From Perkinsus olseni (taxonomy: Eukaryota; Perkinsozoa; Perkinsida; Perkinsidae): a stretch of DNA of 64,000 nucleotides. Position 1 is the first letter of the stretch. Each line of letters starts with the position of its first letter. Location: the NCBI GenBank assembly GCA_013115135.1, contig JABANP010000205.1, positions 22,727-86,726 of the forward strand, written 5' to 3'. Below are positions 53,652 to 63,628 of the stretch, piece by piece. The notes below the pieces were generated by a model. It ran no database searches, was not told where the DNA came from, and saw only the letters and a program-made list of their open reading frames with translations. The position numbers were made by a program, and so were the translations under genes.

Positions 53652-54581
53652 TCATCGAGCGATCCTCAGCAGTGATTTGCCTGGTACGAAAGCACTCACT
53701 TCCTGCGCGTAACAATCATAAGCAGCACCAAATTCCCCTTGGGGTCCCTTCAGACTCCTCTCTTCCAGTAGAAGTGTCGCAGGCACCACATACAGGGTCC
53801 ACATGATACTCAGCGTAATGTGATTCACCGTATAAGAGGGGAAACTCCATAGGAGCCACAGGAAACCAGCACCAGCCGGATGGCGTACCAGATTGTACGG
53901 AAAGGAAGTGATAAGGCGAGCTTCAGCCTTCTCATCTGACCCAAGTTTGTAGCGTCTTGTACCGAATATGTGGTCGGGTAAAGTCACCATCGCGGCCGTT
54001 ATATACAATGCTGCGATTACGCTGATACTGCCAGATATAACGACATGGCCAAGTGAAAGAGCAGCTGGGTCGAAGCGTCGGCAGTTGCTGACCGGTGTCC
54101 AGTAGGAGATAGACAGGAGAAAAGTTATGGGGCTCATGAAGGCGAACAGCGGCCTCTCGTACGGTTGGTCGGTGATGCCGAGAGCCTCCTTAACACGTCG
54201 ACGAGCCATCAGAGTGTGAGGGACCACGAAGAGAGCGAACGCGAGATTGTTAGTAGAAAAAGCAAATACGTCGAAGTTGGTGCATTTAGCGTCGGATAAG
54301 GTGTCGAGAGTGTCCAGGGTGTTCCAACCAACCTCCAGAGGATCGTTGAGCATGAAACTGAGCCAATATGGGAAGACCAGGCAGGTAGTGATGATGGCAG
54401 CACGAGAGAGGAGATACGCGACGAGGTTACAGGGCATTCGGGGAGGAAACGCTGAACCGGCCAGTGTCGAGGTCATCACCCCTGCGAAGTAGCAAGTCGA
54501 GTTCGGGAAGTGACAGATTGAACGAATGCTAGACGCAAGATGCATTTTTAGGAATGTAAGGTCCTCCATCATCGACGACAT
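53652..54581 (-). CDS. MddA/NnrU-like integral membrane methyltransferase
   Basis: Open frame of 309 codons. Several membrane segments (AAIITTCLVFPYWLSFML, LAFALFVVPHTLMARRRV, GSISVIAALYITAAM) are followed by the ICMT-like core SFPYNLVRHPAGAGFLWLLW and EERSL...GEFGAAYDCYA. The RHP-GxL-W and EERxL-G-Y-Y pattern is that of isoprenylcysteine methyltransferase-related proteins including methanethiol S-methyltransferase. The substrate cannot be told from sequence. The N-terminal 60 residues differ in frame from the broken copy at 44234, whose reading (GDDLGTGWFSVSFPNGLVAY) may be the ancestral one, so the start is uncertain and an upstream exon is possible. Confidence 0.72.
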   Translation of the reverse strand: MSSMMEDLTFLKMHLASSIRSICHFPNSTCYFAGVMTSTLAGSAFPPRMPCNLVAYLLSRAAIITTCLVFPYWLSFMLNDPLEVGWNTLDTLDTLSDAKCTNFDVFAFSTNNLAFALFVVPHTLMARRRVKEALGITDQPYERPLFAFMSPITFLLSISYWTPVSNCRRFDPAALSLGHVVISGSISVIAALYITAAMVTLPDHIFGTRRYKLGSDEKAEARLITSFPYNLVRHPAGAGFLWLLWSFPSYTVNHITLSIMWTLYVVPATLLLEERSLKGPQGEFGAAYDCYAQEVSAFVPGKSLLRIAR

Positions 54582-54585
54582 ACGC

Positions 54586-54963
54586 CTACTGTAGTGGAGA
54601 AGGTGTTATCTTCCTACTCGAAGGATCGCTCGACGACGCGCAGTACTCCAATGCAGCTCTAATGGGCGAAGTGGATAAAACAAATCCACTCATTACACAA
54701 CTCCCGTTGTAGGCTACAATTTGTCGCAGAACACAATAACGCCAGCCAGCATTTCCTGAACACTTAGGCGCAGGTAGAGCTGCGCTAGTGGGACACGTTC
54801 CAACGAGATCCTCGTAAACGGGTGCAGATTGTGACCACTCGTGAGACATTACTCGACCAACACAATGATACATAACCCGAACAGCTACGCGTGCCCCGAG
54901 ACGCTTGGCTTCAGGGCGAGTTAATACTTGCTTTGTACGTCTCCGATTCCATTTAGAGTGCAC
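54586..54963 (-). CDS. Cys-containing open frame upstream of the MddA-like gene
   Basis: 125 codons open, ending 4 bp before the MddA-like start. It includes SAPVYEDLVGTCPTSAALPA and CSGNAGWRYCVLRQIVAY. The frame is conserved in segment B (45250-45610) except for one Trp codon changed to TAG there. There is no ATG at its 5' end, so it is probably an internal exon of a longer transcript, perhaps joined to the MddA-like frame. A donor GTAAGT at about 55296 in segment C is mutated to ATAAGT in segment B. Confidence 0.4.
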   Translation of the reverse strand: MHSKWNRRRTKQVLTRPEAKRLGARVAVRVMYHCVGRVMSHEWSQSAPVYEDLVGTCPTSAALPAPKCSGNAGWRYCVLRQIVAYNGSCVMSGFVLSTSPIRAALEYCASSSDPSSRKITPSPLQ

Positions 54964-54964
54964 C

Positions 54965-55075
54965 TGTTACTCATTATGCGCCGATCGTCTTCTACTTGCT
55001 GCTTCTAAACTTAGTCTCTCGAGGGGAATAAGCTATGCACGCATGCACAAGACAAACTCCTCACCTTCAATCCCA

Positions 55076-55112
<37 letters not shown>

Positions 55113-55247
55113 CACTTCTTTACTCGGAGGGGAACGTGTTACTCATTATGCGCCGATCGTCCTGTGCATGCGTGCATAGCTTATTCCCCTCGAGAGACTA
55201 AGCTTAGAAGCAGCAAGTAGAAGACGATCGGCGCATAATGAGTAACA
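54965..55247. mobile_element. 283-bp MITE with long inverted repeats and 5-bp target duplication
   Basis: The ends are TGTTACTCATTATGCGCCGA and its exact inverse, extending as inverted repeats of about 84 bp. GCACC is duplicated at 54960-54964 and 55248-55252. Segment B carries the empty site with a single GCACC near 45612. The interior holds a CAT repeat and a third copy of the end sequence at about 55136. Confidence 0.9.
55078..55110. repeat. (CAT)11 microsatellite
   Basis: Perfect trinucleotide run inside the MITE. Confidence 0.95.
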
Positions 55248-55252
55248 GCACC

Positions 55253-57104
55253 AACACGAACACAATCCAAACTCAAATTAAAAAAAGACTTACCGTAGAT
55301 TCTCTACTCGTCTTTCATACACGATTGGTCCCACTGGGACTCCCACAGAATGCCCTTGAGAGTTTGGCAGTTGGGGACGGGAGCGCCGACTTCCGAAGTA
55401 CTCAAAGTACGAAAAGTTTTCGTAATCTGCACTGAAGGCTTCAGTCTGAAGCTATGTTCCTCATCGCGAAGACCGCGTTCTTCGAGGAAGAGCGCAGCCA
55501 TCACAACATAGACAGTTCAGAGCGCACCCAACAGCAAATGGTTCACGGTGTAAGCAGGCAGGGACCAGAGCAGTCTGCTCTGGGCAGAAGAAGGAACCCG
55601 ACGTGACCAGGATGACGGACAATATTATAGGGGAATTGTGTGTGTGAGCTTATAGTCTAACGCGCGGCGCGTTACCCGCCGCGTTAAACGCGAGTTCCGG
55701 CTTAGTTAGACTCTTACCGATGTGCTCAGTTGGAGACTTTCTGTAGCGTTGACATGCAGTGCAATCAGACAGATTGTCAAGCTCTCCTCAGGGGTACATT
55801 CAACCAGAGAAGCTTCCAGAGCTTTCCTCAGAGGTCGGAGCGATACCACGCGATACAGGTCACGAACGCTCTTCTGCGAAGATTCTTCATCTCACGGAAA
55901 AACCATGGCATCGAAGACTCAATTCAGCGAGAAGACAGGGCGCGAATGACATGAAAAATGGGGCAGCTCAAAGAACAGTCGCCCGCCAGAGAAGACCGTT
56001 GAGTATCTAGCGGCGACTGAGCTCCCCGAAGCCGATAGGACGTTGCATGTCGAGACCTCTCTCCACTACGAGGGCAGCGACACCGAGGTCTCCTTAGTTG
56101 CTACCGTTACCAGGTAGCATCAACCTGTGTGCTCTGTGTAGTCCATGAGGGCAGCTGCCCACATGGATGTCATCCATGTAGGCAGCTCCAAGAGGACCTG
56201 ACTCCTGCTTAGAGGTATAGTAGCCGCATATATACCAAGTAAAGAAAATCAGTTGCATAACTACTGGTCGTACCGGGGGACCCGAAATACACGTTACACA
56301 GAACACAGCACGGAGAGCTCAAAATATGACTATGTTCGTCCTTGGTGGAGACCCTCACAATGGCGACCAGTACTCTTGTCTCCAGTGGTCCCTAATGGTC
56401 CATGAGTAATAGGCCTTCTTAAGGTGAGAAACCTAACCTTCAACGACTATTCTCTAGAACTCCGCGACGCGGAGTCCTGGACGCCGTGGACAACAGCGTG
56501 GACGCGGACGGCTCACGTGACGCTGGAAGTTTCTGCTCTTTCATGAGACTAGGGAGAGTTCCTGCCAGGAACTTCCTGGCTCCAAGGGAGCCGCTCCCTT
56601 CTCGGTAGGAAGCCAGCTCCCTTCTGTGAAGGGAGCCTTGTTGTATACTTCTTACTCATACTATCATTGCTATGGTTAAAAATATCTTTGGATCTTGGAA
56701 TGCAGCTAATGCTCATACTACTCTGCATTCATAAGATCCATCTCACAAGCTCCCTTTGGCCTTGTGTTCCACGTATAAGTGAGGAGACTACAACGAGCAT
56801 TCTGCGATGGGGACAGTCCCCATTGCGAGCTCCGCTGGGAGTAGGAAACCCTCGATTATGTTTCCGGCGGAAACCTTCCGCCTATCCAAGTCCCAGGCCG
56901 CTCGAATTAGGCGCCGTAGACGCGGTGAACCTGCTGCATGGCGTTGGTGTGAAGCTTGCTTTAGGAGGATACTCGAGTTTTTTCCAAGGCCCAAGACGGC
57001 CGGAAAGGCACGATTGTTCTCAAATTCGGGACACGCGGTGGCTGTTGATGTGCACGCATTGATAATACGTGCAGGTTTGGATATGAACATATGATATCTG
57101 TCAA
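55253..57104. other. Segment C spacer upstream of the third FAD oxidase
   Basis: Parallels 45615-47452 with high identity and the same conserved small frames and palindromes. It holds a copy of the 19.6-kb repeat (56690-56785). No gene proven. Confidence 0.4.
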
Positions 57105-58751
57105 ATGTACGGTAAACAAAGAATAATTCTCTCCCTACGTCTGGTACTGACCTCGCTCATATCCCTATTCGCCTCGGCTGACGTTCACAATGCTGTTCAC
57201 CGCTTAATGGATGCTCTTCCAGGGCAGGTCCAAACGAAGGGTATTCCGCCGCCCTACAACCCGCGATTCGACGCAGCCAGCGGGTACGTCCCGGCGGCTA
57301 TGGTTCACGTATCTTCTGCTGAAGATATAATCATTACTTTGGAGATCTGTTATGCGGAAAATGCATCCGTAGCCCTCAGGAGTACTGTTGGTCATTCCTA
57401 CATTGGGCAGTCAACGGTTAACGGCGGCATTATTATCAGCTTCTCGGAGTTGAAGGAGCTCGAGGTCGTTGAAGAGGGTGGCCGATACATTGCCAAGCTT
57501 GGTTCCGGTTTGAAACTGCTAGAGATCTACTCGAGGCTTGCTCGTCATAAACCTCCCTTGGGTTTCGCTGGTGGTTCCTGCCCGTCTGTTGGTGTTGCCG
57601 GTCTGGCCTCTGGTGGTGGTCATGGCCTATCATCAGCTATGTACGGCTTGAGCGGTGATAGGGTAGTCGCTGCTGAGGTCGTCGTCTACAATCATGATGA
57701 TGACAAGTTTGAGGTGGTCACCGCTTCCGGTTACAACGAACATTCTGATCTCCTCTTCGCTGTGCGCGGTGGTATGGGTGGCAACTATGGTGCATTAGTT
57801 TCGCTCAGCTACGATGCCTTCCCTGTCACCAACGTCGTGGTTATCTCGGGTAATAGTTCAGATGTAGATCCCTTCTCACAAGCCCAAAGGATCAAAGAAT
57901 TTCAGGACTTTATGCACTCAGATGCTGCTGGCCCTGAAATCTTCGGGATCGGCGGGTTCTTTGGTGGCGGTGGCATGCAGTACAGCGCACAGTGTATTTG
58001 TGATGCTGATGGTAATTGCACAACTTGCCATACTAAATTTGATGCTCTAGAAGCTGCCGTAGGAATCGCGCATCCTCTACGCATCGAGCAGGACTTTGGG
58101 AAGGCTATGTGGTTCTGGGCAGATTGCACCGGGAAGGACATCTATCCTCCTGAGGGTGTTGCCCGCTGTAGTGAGGAGGAGCTGAAGGAGGCTATGGATA
58201 AGTGTTGGGCTTTTCACAGCTACTCTCACGTTGGTCCAAATAAGGCCAAATCCATCTATTTCCCGAATGATATGAGCGTACAGGAACTGCAAGCTCTCGC
58301 GGAAGCCGCGGTTGATCCAGTCTGCCAATCTCCCGATTGCGTAATTCTCTTGGACTTCTATGGCCATGCTATGTCGGAAGAGCCAGACGACTGTGATCAG
58401 ACTGCTGGCAAATGTACCTCGTTCGACCACAGAACGCCTGGGTGGCACATGCAAATACTGGTTTACTGGGAGAAAGACAAGGCAACTCCTATTGATAAGC
58501 TCGAGTGGCTGCAGAAGACTTATGACTCTGTCTTTCCTAGTTCTCTCGGTACAGCTTATCAGAACTACATCGACTCTGACTTGTCTGATGGCCGTAAATG
58601 GATTGGTCAGTACTTCCCCAATCCGGATACCTATCCGAGGCTTCAACGAGCTAAATGCCGCTATAACGCGGTTGATATGTTCAACTTCGAGGCTGTTGAC
58701 TTGATGACCATTAACATCGATGGCGGCATATGCGAGGTGGGAACTGGCTGA
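57105..58751 (+). CDS. Secreted BBE-type FAD-dependent oxidase, copy C
   Basis: Intronless, 548 residues, starting MYGKQRIILSLRLVLTSLIS. The signal peptide, PCMH FAD domain with the His (RSTVGHSYIGQ) and Cys (GGSCPSVGVAG) expected to bind flavin, and C-terminal YQNYIDSDL motif are all present, so it looks functional. Identical to copy B over about the first 265 codons, then differs at scattered sites (for example KCWAFHSYSHVG against KCLAFYRYSGGG, and one residue fewer at CQSPDC). It ends CEVGTG. Confidence 0.92.
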   Translation: MYGKQRIILSLRLVLTSLISLFASADVHNAVHRLMDALPGQVQTKGIPPPYNPRFDAASGYVPAAMVHVSSAEDIIITLEICYAENASVALRSTVGHSYIGQSTVNGGIIISFSELKELEVVEEGGRYIAKLGSGLKLLEIYSRLARHKPPLGFAGGSCPSVGVAGLASGGGHGLSSAMYGLSGDRVVAAEVVVYNHDDDKFEVVTASGYNEHSDLLFAVRGGMGGNYGALVSLSYDAFPVTNVVVISGNSSDVDPFSQAQRIKEFQDFMHSDAAGPEIFGIGGFFGGGGMQYSAQCICDADGNCTTCHTKFDALEAAVGIAHPLRIEQDFGKAMWFWADCTGKDIYPPEGVARCSEEELKEAMDKCWAFHSYSHVGPNKAKSIYFPNDMSVQELQALAEAAVDPVCQSPDCVILLDFYGHAMSEEPDDCDQTAGKCTSFDHRTPGWHMQILVYWEKDKATPIDKLEWLQKTYDSVFPSSLGTAYQNYIDSDLSDGRKWIGQYFPNPDTYPRLQRAKCRYNAVDMFNFEAVDLMTINIDGGICEVGTG

Positions 58752-60383
58752 AGCAGACCTATTTTGTGCCGATCAACTTTGTATGTTCCCAAGTTTTAGT
58801 TCACTCATTTCAATACCAAACTACATTAACCAGTTTTTATAGCTCAAAAGTAGGTCTTCTGGCGTTGAGTCACCGATAAATGGGAGTACTGGGTGGTGCG
58901 GGCAAACACTCATTAGCACTCCTTCGTCCGAGGACGCTATTCTACGCTTGGGTGGCCAGTTCAAATCGAAAAATTTACAACTGCACACCGTGAACTCAAT
59001 GTTTCGCGCCGCGACGCGGCGACCGCGTGATTAACCGTATCAACGCAAGGTTTGACCGGGATCTCTTGGTCATTTCTGATCCGCACAAGCTTTGCAACAA
59101 GAGTTGGAGGGCGCGGATCGGCATCGAGGCTCGATGATCGAGCAGCTGTATTAATGTGGATCCTGAACTCTAGCGAGCTGACGCTTGTGAAATAAGTTCG
59201 ACATATATGAATCATACAGTATGATGATGATATGGGTGTGGGTACTGCTGTATCGAAATGTACTCGCCCGTAGGCCCGGCCTACCAGGCCACTCATCTGC
59301 GATCATTGAATAATCATTATTCGGATATCCAAAAATTAAGAAGTATCATAAAGTCCCCCAAACTAATGTCCTTACCAGCGGATTTGGTTTCTTTAATCAT
59401 CAAATCGACTCGAGGTCCCTCATTAAATTGAGCGCCATGTTCGGGCCGAATAGACGGAACATCCTATAACGAAAAGGCGACATCCGTTTCGTCACTCGTT
59501 ACGACGCCTGACCCGAAGGTGGGGGCAAATTTCGCACTGCCAGAGCTTGGAGATGGACGGCAAGACGAGAGAGGCACCCGGCTGAGAGCCCAAGGCGGAC
59601 TGATTCACCCCGAGTGGAACGGAAACGTTCATCAAATGGCGTGAACGTTCACGCCGTCTCATGCCAAGTTGGCATTGCCAACGATATGGTGGGAGATTGG
59701 TTCGAAGATTCTGATAGTGCAGGCAGTAATGGAGACTCGTGGTGCAGCTCAGACGAAGAGGATGACATAAATGGGGTTCGGGGGAGCAAGAATATTGGCG
59801 GAGCCAGGCAAATCGTATGGACGGTTACGAGCCGTAATACCACTCGACACGGCAGCGCACCTGACCTGGTACACCGTCACAGTCTGACACACGGCAGCTT
59901 GTCAAACTGAGTCTGTGACTCACACTTGCTGTGATCTCTACTGCCACGGATATTACGAGTATATATTGAACACTTTATTGCCTCAATAGGCTCGAATAAC
60001 AGACTACAACACGCTACTCTACAATTTCGAAACGGGGGAACTTCACCAAGACAGATGCACTCACAGTGAGTAACTCACTGCACAGTGATACTGCGACAGA
60101 TGCAGTACACTGTGCAGCGAGCACTAGACACCCTCATAGTAGTACTAGTACTAACATCGGTGATGAGATGTGCTCTGAGATGGGGCATAGACTATGCCGC
60201 ATAGTGAGCTAATTCATTGAATTAACTCACTATGCGGCTGCCGCATTGCGGCATAGTCATAGTTGAAGTAAATTCAACCTGTGAGGGCCGATCGGGCATT
60301 TTTGATGCGGGAAGGCAGCTGATCCAGCCTCGAATGGGGTGGATACGCCAAACGCATAACACAGGTGGCACATCCGTTCGGAC
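58752..60383. other. Downstream flank of copy C and repeat copy 3
   Basis: 58755-59400 is the shared oxidase 3' flank. 59440-59810 is the acidic-ORF repeat. 59810-60380 matches 51770-52270 but contains extra palindromic blocks near 59667 and 60190-60270. No other gene seen. Confidence 0.5.
59440..59810 (+). repeat. Dispersed repeat with acidic ORF fragment, copy 3
   Basis: Longest open version: from 59614 a 98-codon frame with NDMVGDWFEDSDSAGSNG and CSSDEEDDINGVRGSKNI. After that it runs into unrelated sequence, where segment B has about 300 bp more. No catalytic domain. Confidence 0.5.
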
Positions 60384-62295
60384 ATGCGCATGCAGTACTA
60401 CGAACGCATACGTCAGGAAGCTCAACAAGATGTCTCGGAGACCGATGGGTGAGTCACTTTTCGACGGGATCTAAAATCCACTACAATCCATCACTTTCAA
60501 TAGGCCTAAGGAGAGAAGTGGCCTTTTGGATCAGGAAGCTGAGGAGAGGACGGCCGAAATGGACCAGTGAGTGTTCTTGAATACTGTTAAACGCTCAAAT
60601 CTAGTACTCACTAGCTCATCATTACGATCAGGCTACGGCAGAGAAACGGTCAATTGGAGCAGGAAGTCAAGGATAGGGCGACGGAAATGAACCAGTGAGT
60701 GTTCTTTAGTTTTGAATATTCTATGGGGGTACTCACTAGCTCATCATTACGATCAGGCTGCGGGAGAGAAACGGTCAATTGGAGCAGGAAGTCAAGGATA
60801 AGGCGACGGCAATGAACCAGTGAGTGTTCTTTAGTTTCAAATATTCTATGGGGGTACTCACTAGCTCATCATTACGATCAGGCTACGGCAGAGAAACGGT
60901 CAATTGGAGCAGGAAGTCAAGGATAGGGCGACGGAAATGAACCAGTGAGTGTTCTTTAGTTTTGAATATTCTATGGCGTTACTCAGCTCATCATTGTCAA
61001 TCAGGCTACGGGAGGGAAATGTTCAATTGGAGCAGGAAGTTAAGGATAGGGCGACGGAAATGGACCAGTGAGTGTTCTTTAGTTTCAAATATTTTATGGG
61101 GGTACTCACTAGCTCATCATTACGATCAGGCTACGGCAGAGAAACGGTCAATTGGAGCAGGAAGTCAAGGATAAGGCGACGGCAATGAACCAGTGAGTGT
61201 TCTTTAGTTTCAAATATTCTATGGGGGTACTCACTAGCTCATTATTACGATCAGGCTGCGGGAAAGAAACGGTCAATTGGAGCAGGAAGTCAAGGATAAG
61301 GCGACGGCAATGAACCAGTGAGTGTTCTTTAGTTTCAAATATTCTATGGGGGTACTCACTAGCTCATCATTACGATCAGGCTGCGGGAGAGAAACGGTCA
61401 ATTGGAGCAGGAAGTCAAGGATAAGGCGACGGCAATGAACCAGTGAGTGTTCTTTAGTTTCAAATATTCTATGGGGGTACTCACTAGCTCATCATTACGA
61501 TCAGGCTGCGGGAGAGAAACGGTCAATTGGAGCAGGAAGTCAAGGATAAGGCGACGGCAATGAACCAGTGAGTGTTCTTTAGTTTCAAATATTCTATGGC
61601 GTTACTCAGCTCATCATTGTCAATCAGGCTACGGGAGAGAAATGGTCAATTGGAGCAGGAGGTTAAGGATAGGGCGACGGAAATGGACCAGTGAGTGTTC
61701 TTCAATAAACTCTTACCGTTTGATGGTAGTACTCACTATTTCGTCATTGTCAATCAGGTTAAGGCAGACAAATGGCCACTCGGAGCAGGAAGCCAAGGAT
61801 AGGGTGGCAGAACTGAATCAGTAAATCTCTAGTCTTTGAATATTCTATGGGGGTACTCACTAGCTCGTCATTACCAATCAGGCTACGGCAGAGGAACGGC
61901 CAATTGGAGCAGGAAATTAAGGATAGGGACTCGGAAATTAAGCAGTGAGTGTCCTTGAATATTGTTCGCGGCGCGAACATCGCGCTTGAACGGCGTTTCG
62001 TTATGCAGACTGACACAGGACAAGGAACAGCTTTGTTTAACGGTTGAACGAGGGAACGAAACTATTGAGGAGTAGGATCTAACGCGAAATCACTTCGAGT
62101 TGTGCATCCATTCAGTATGATGGAGCAGGAGAAGCGGCTCGGATTGGACAGTGACCGGTACATGACGCTTGCGGATGAGTAATAACTATCCGCATTTATT
62201 TGCTTTCACGGCATGGCTTGTGATTCAGGCTGACTGCAGAAAACCAGAAACTCATCCGGCAGATGGGAGAACGTTGTCACGCTGGCGACAGGTAG
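60384..62295 (+). CDS. Coiled-coil protein built from tandem 63-nt exons
   Basis: Exon 1 (60384-60448) starts MRMQYYERIRQEAQQDVSE. Exons follow at 60504, 60632, 60757, 60882, 61005, 61130, 61255, 61380, 61505, 61628, 61758, 61882, 62009 and 62116, each exactly 63 nt and in phase 2. A last exon starts at 62229 and ends with TAG at 62293-62295, giving about 337 residues. Every 63-nt exon encodes 21 residues, three heptads, such as LRQRNGQLEQEVKD followed by RATEMNQ. Introns are 45-67 nt with GTGAGTGTTC donors and ATCAG acceptors. The middle modules are almost identical; the first and the last three are diverged. The last donor-like site AG|GTAG at 62292 could instead splice onward. A rod-like cytoskeletal or structural role is inferred. 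No paralogue function is known to me. Confidence 0.8.
60504..61944 (+). repeat. Tandem exon-intron array, about 125-bp period, 12 units
   Basis: Unit starts at 60504, 60632, 60757, 60882, 61005, 61130, 61255, 61380, 61505, 61628, 61758 and 61882. Most spacings are 125 bp, with 123 at two places where the intron reads GGCGTTACTCAGC. Both the 63-nt exon and the 60-62-nt intron are repeated, so whole exon-intron units were copied by unequal exchange. Confidence 0.95.
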
Positions 62296-63625
62296 TGCAG
62301 GCGGTCAGCGACAATCTGTGGATAACGTTTGTATGCAGCACCGTTGTGATATATCTCACGGTATAGAATATCTATGATATAATCTACGTCAGACCCAAAC
62401 GAATCTATGGATGTAGACGAATAGATATAGAATAAGTGTGGGGAAATTTCGTTCATGATTTCAGAATACCGTATACAAATCAACAGTAGAAATATATGTG
62501 ATAAAATTAACCGAGCAGCGTTCATTTTTTGCCACTGTGTGCAAATTCCCCGTGCAACCTGTGATAGATTGGGATCACCGTGAAGTAGATTGACGCATCA
62601 GGTAAGAGGACCTATGCGGTACTTGATAGTATCGCGCGCACCCTCATAGAAGTCTTTCGCCTATCAGCGTCCCGCAACATGTAAAGATTCCATCAATTTT
62701 CGGTTTACCTTCAGGGCGGCAAAATTGATCGCAGACCTGGCAGTTAACTGTGATAGTCGAATCGAACTTCGTGTTGTTTCTCTAGGCTGATCATTGTTTA
62801 TACAACCCCCGCTTTGAACGTCATCGCTTATTACGACGATCGCTCCGTTACGATTCTCACTTTCCGCGTCTCCTTTGCACGCGTCGTAATCTAGTCGCCA
62901 GAATTACTAACAATCAGTGCTTACACGAATATCGATCACTTGTTATTTCATTAACTCGGTTCCTACGCATGAGTCTACTCTCATAACAGCAGCACACCGA
63001 GATTGCAAGAGCTTGAGTTGAGAGGTTACAACATTAACATTAAATCCATACAGAAATGCACCTGGCGGGAGAACATCCGTGGATTAAATTAATCCGTTCA
63101 ATCGCGACCCTGCGAGTCGTAGTACCGTACTACTAGTACGACAGTGTACAGTCACAGTACCGACAAAAGAACCGACAAAAGAACCGACAAAGCACGCATA
63201 CACAAACCCGTGACGCAGAGCACCAACACACGTACAGTAGACAGGGAGCAAAAACTATAAGGCAATACGAAAGTGACGTTACCCGTACAAACCCTGAGTC
63301 TCTGTAGCCGCCCTAGACCATGCACGGACAGGCCTACCGCACACGAGTGACCGTGAACTACAGTATACGCTCCGCTCTAGCCACGCATCAGACAGCCAGT
63401 CCGAGAGGCAAGGTCGCCATGATCCACCCTCAAATCGTACAGTGAGAATCAGCGCTAGCTACTTCGATAATAGATGACCTACTGTAGGTCCCCCGAACTC
63501 CCGCAAACGTCGTCACTCAGCTGTCAGTGGTGGCCAGGCAGGGATGGCCTCGGGATTGGAGGAGTGTGGTTCATCGAGCGGATCGGGGGGTAGTGCACCC
63601 AGCCTGGTAAAGTGCTTCGGATTTT
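62296..63625. other. No gene supported
   Basis: About 1.3 kb with only short frames. It includes a small direct repeat ACCGACAAAAGA near 63160-63185. A possible short exon MIHPQIV followed by a GTGAGA donor at about 63442 could belong to the gene at the right end. Confidence 0.4.
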
Positions 63626-63628
63626 TGA

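Noticed and set aside
55035..55220. Small ORF with a serine run
   Set aside because: It is the (CAT)11 tract of the MITE read in another frame.
60504..61944. Satellite or CRISPR-like repeat of 125 bp
   Set aside because: Precise splice signals, constant 63-nt open modules and heptad pattern in every unit support exons of one gene instead.
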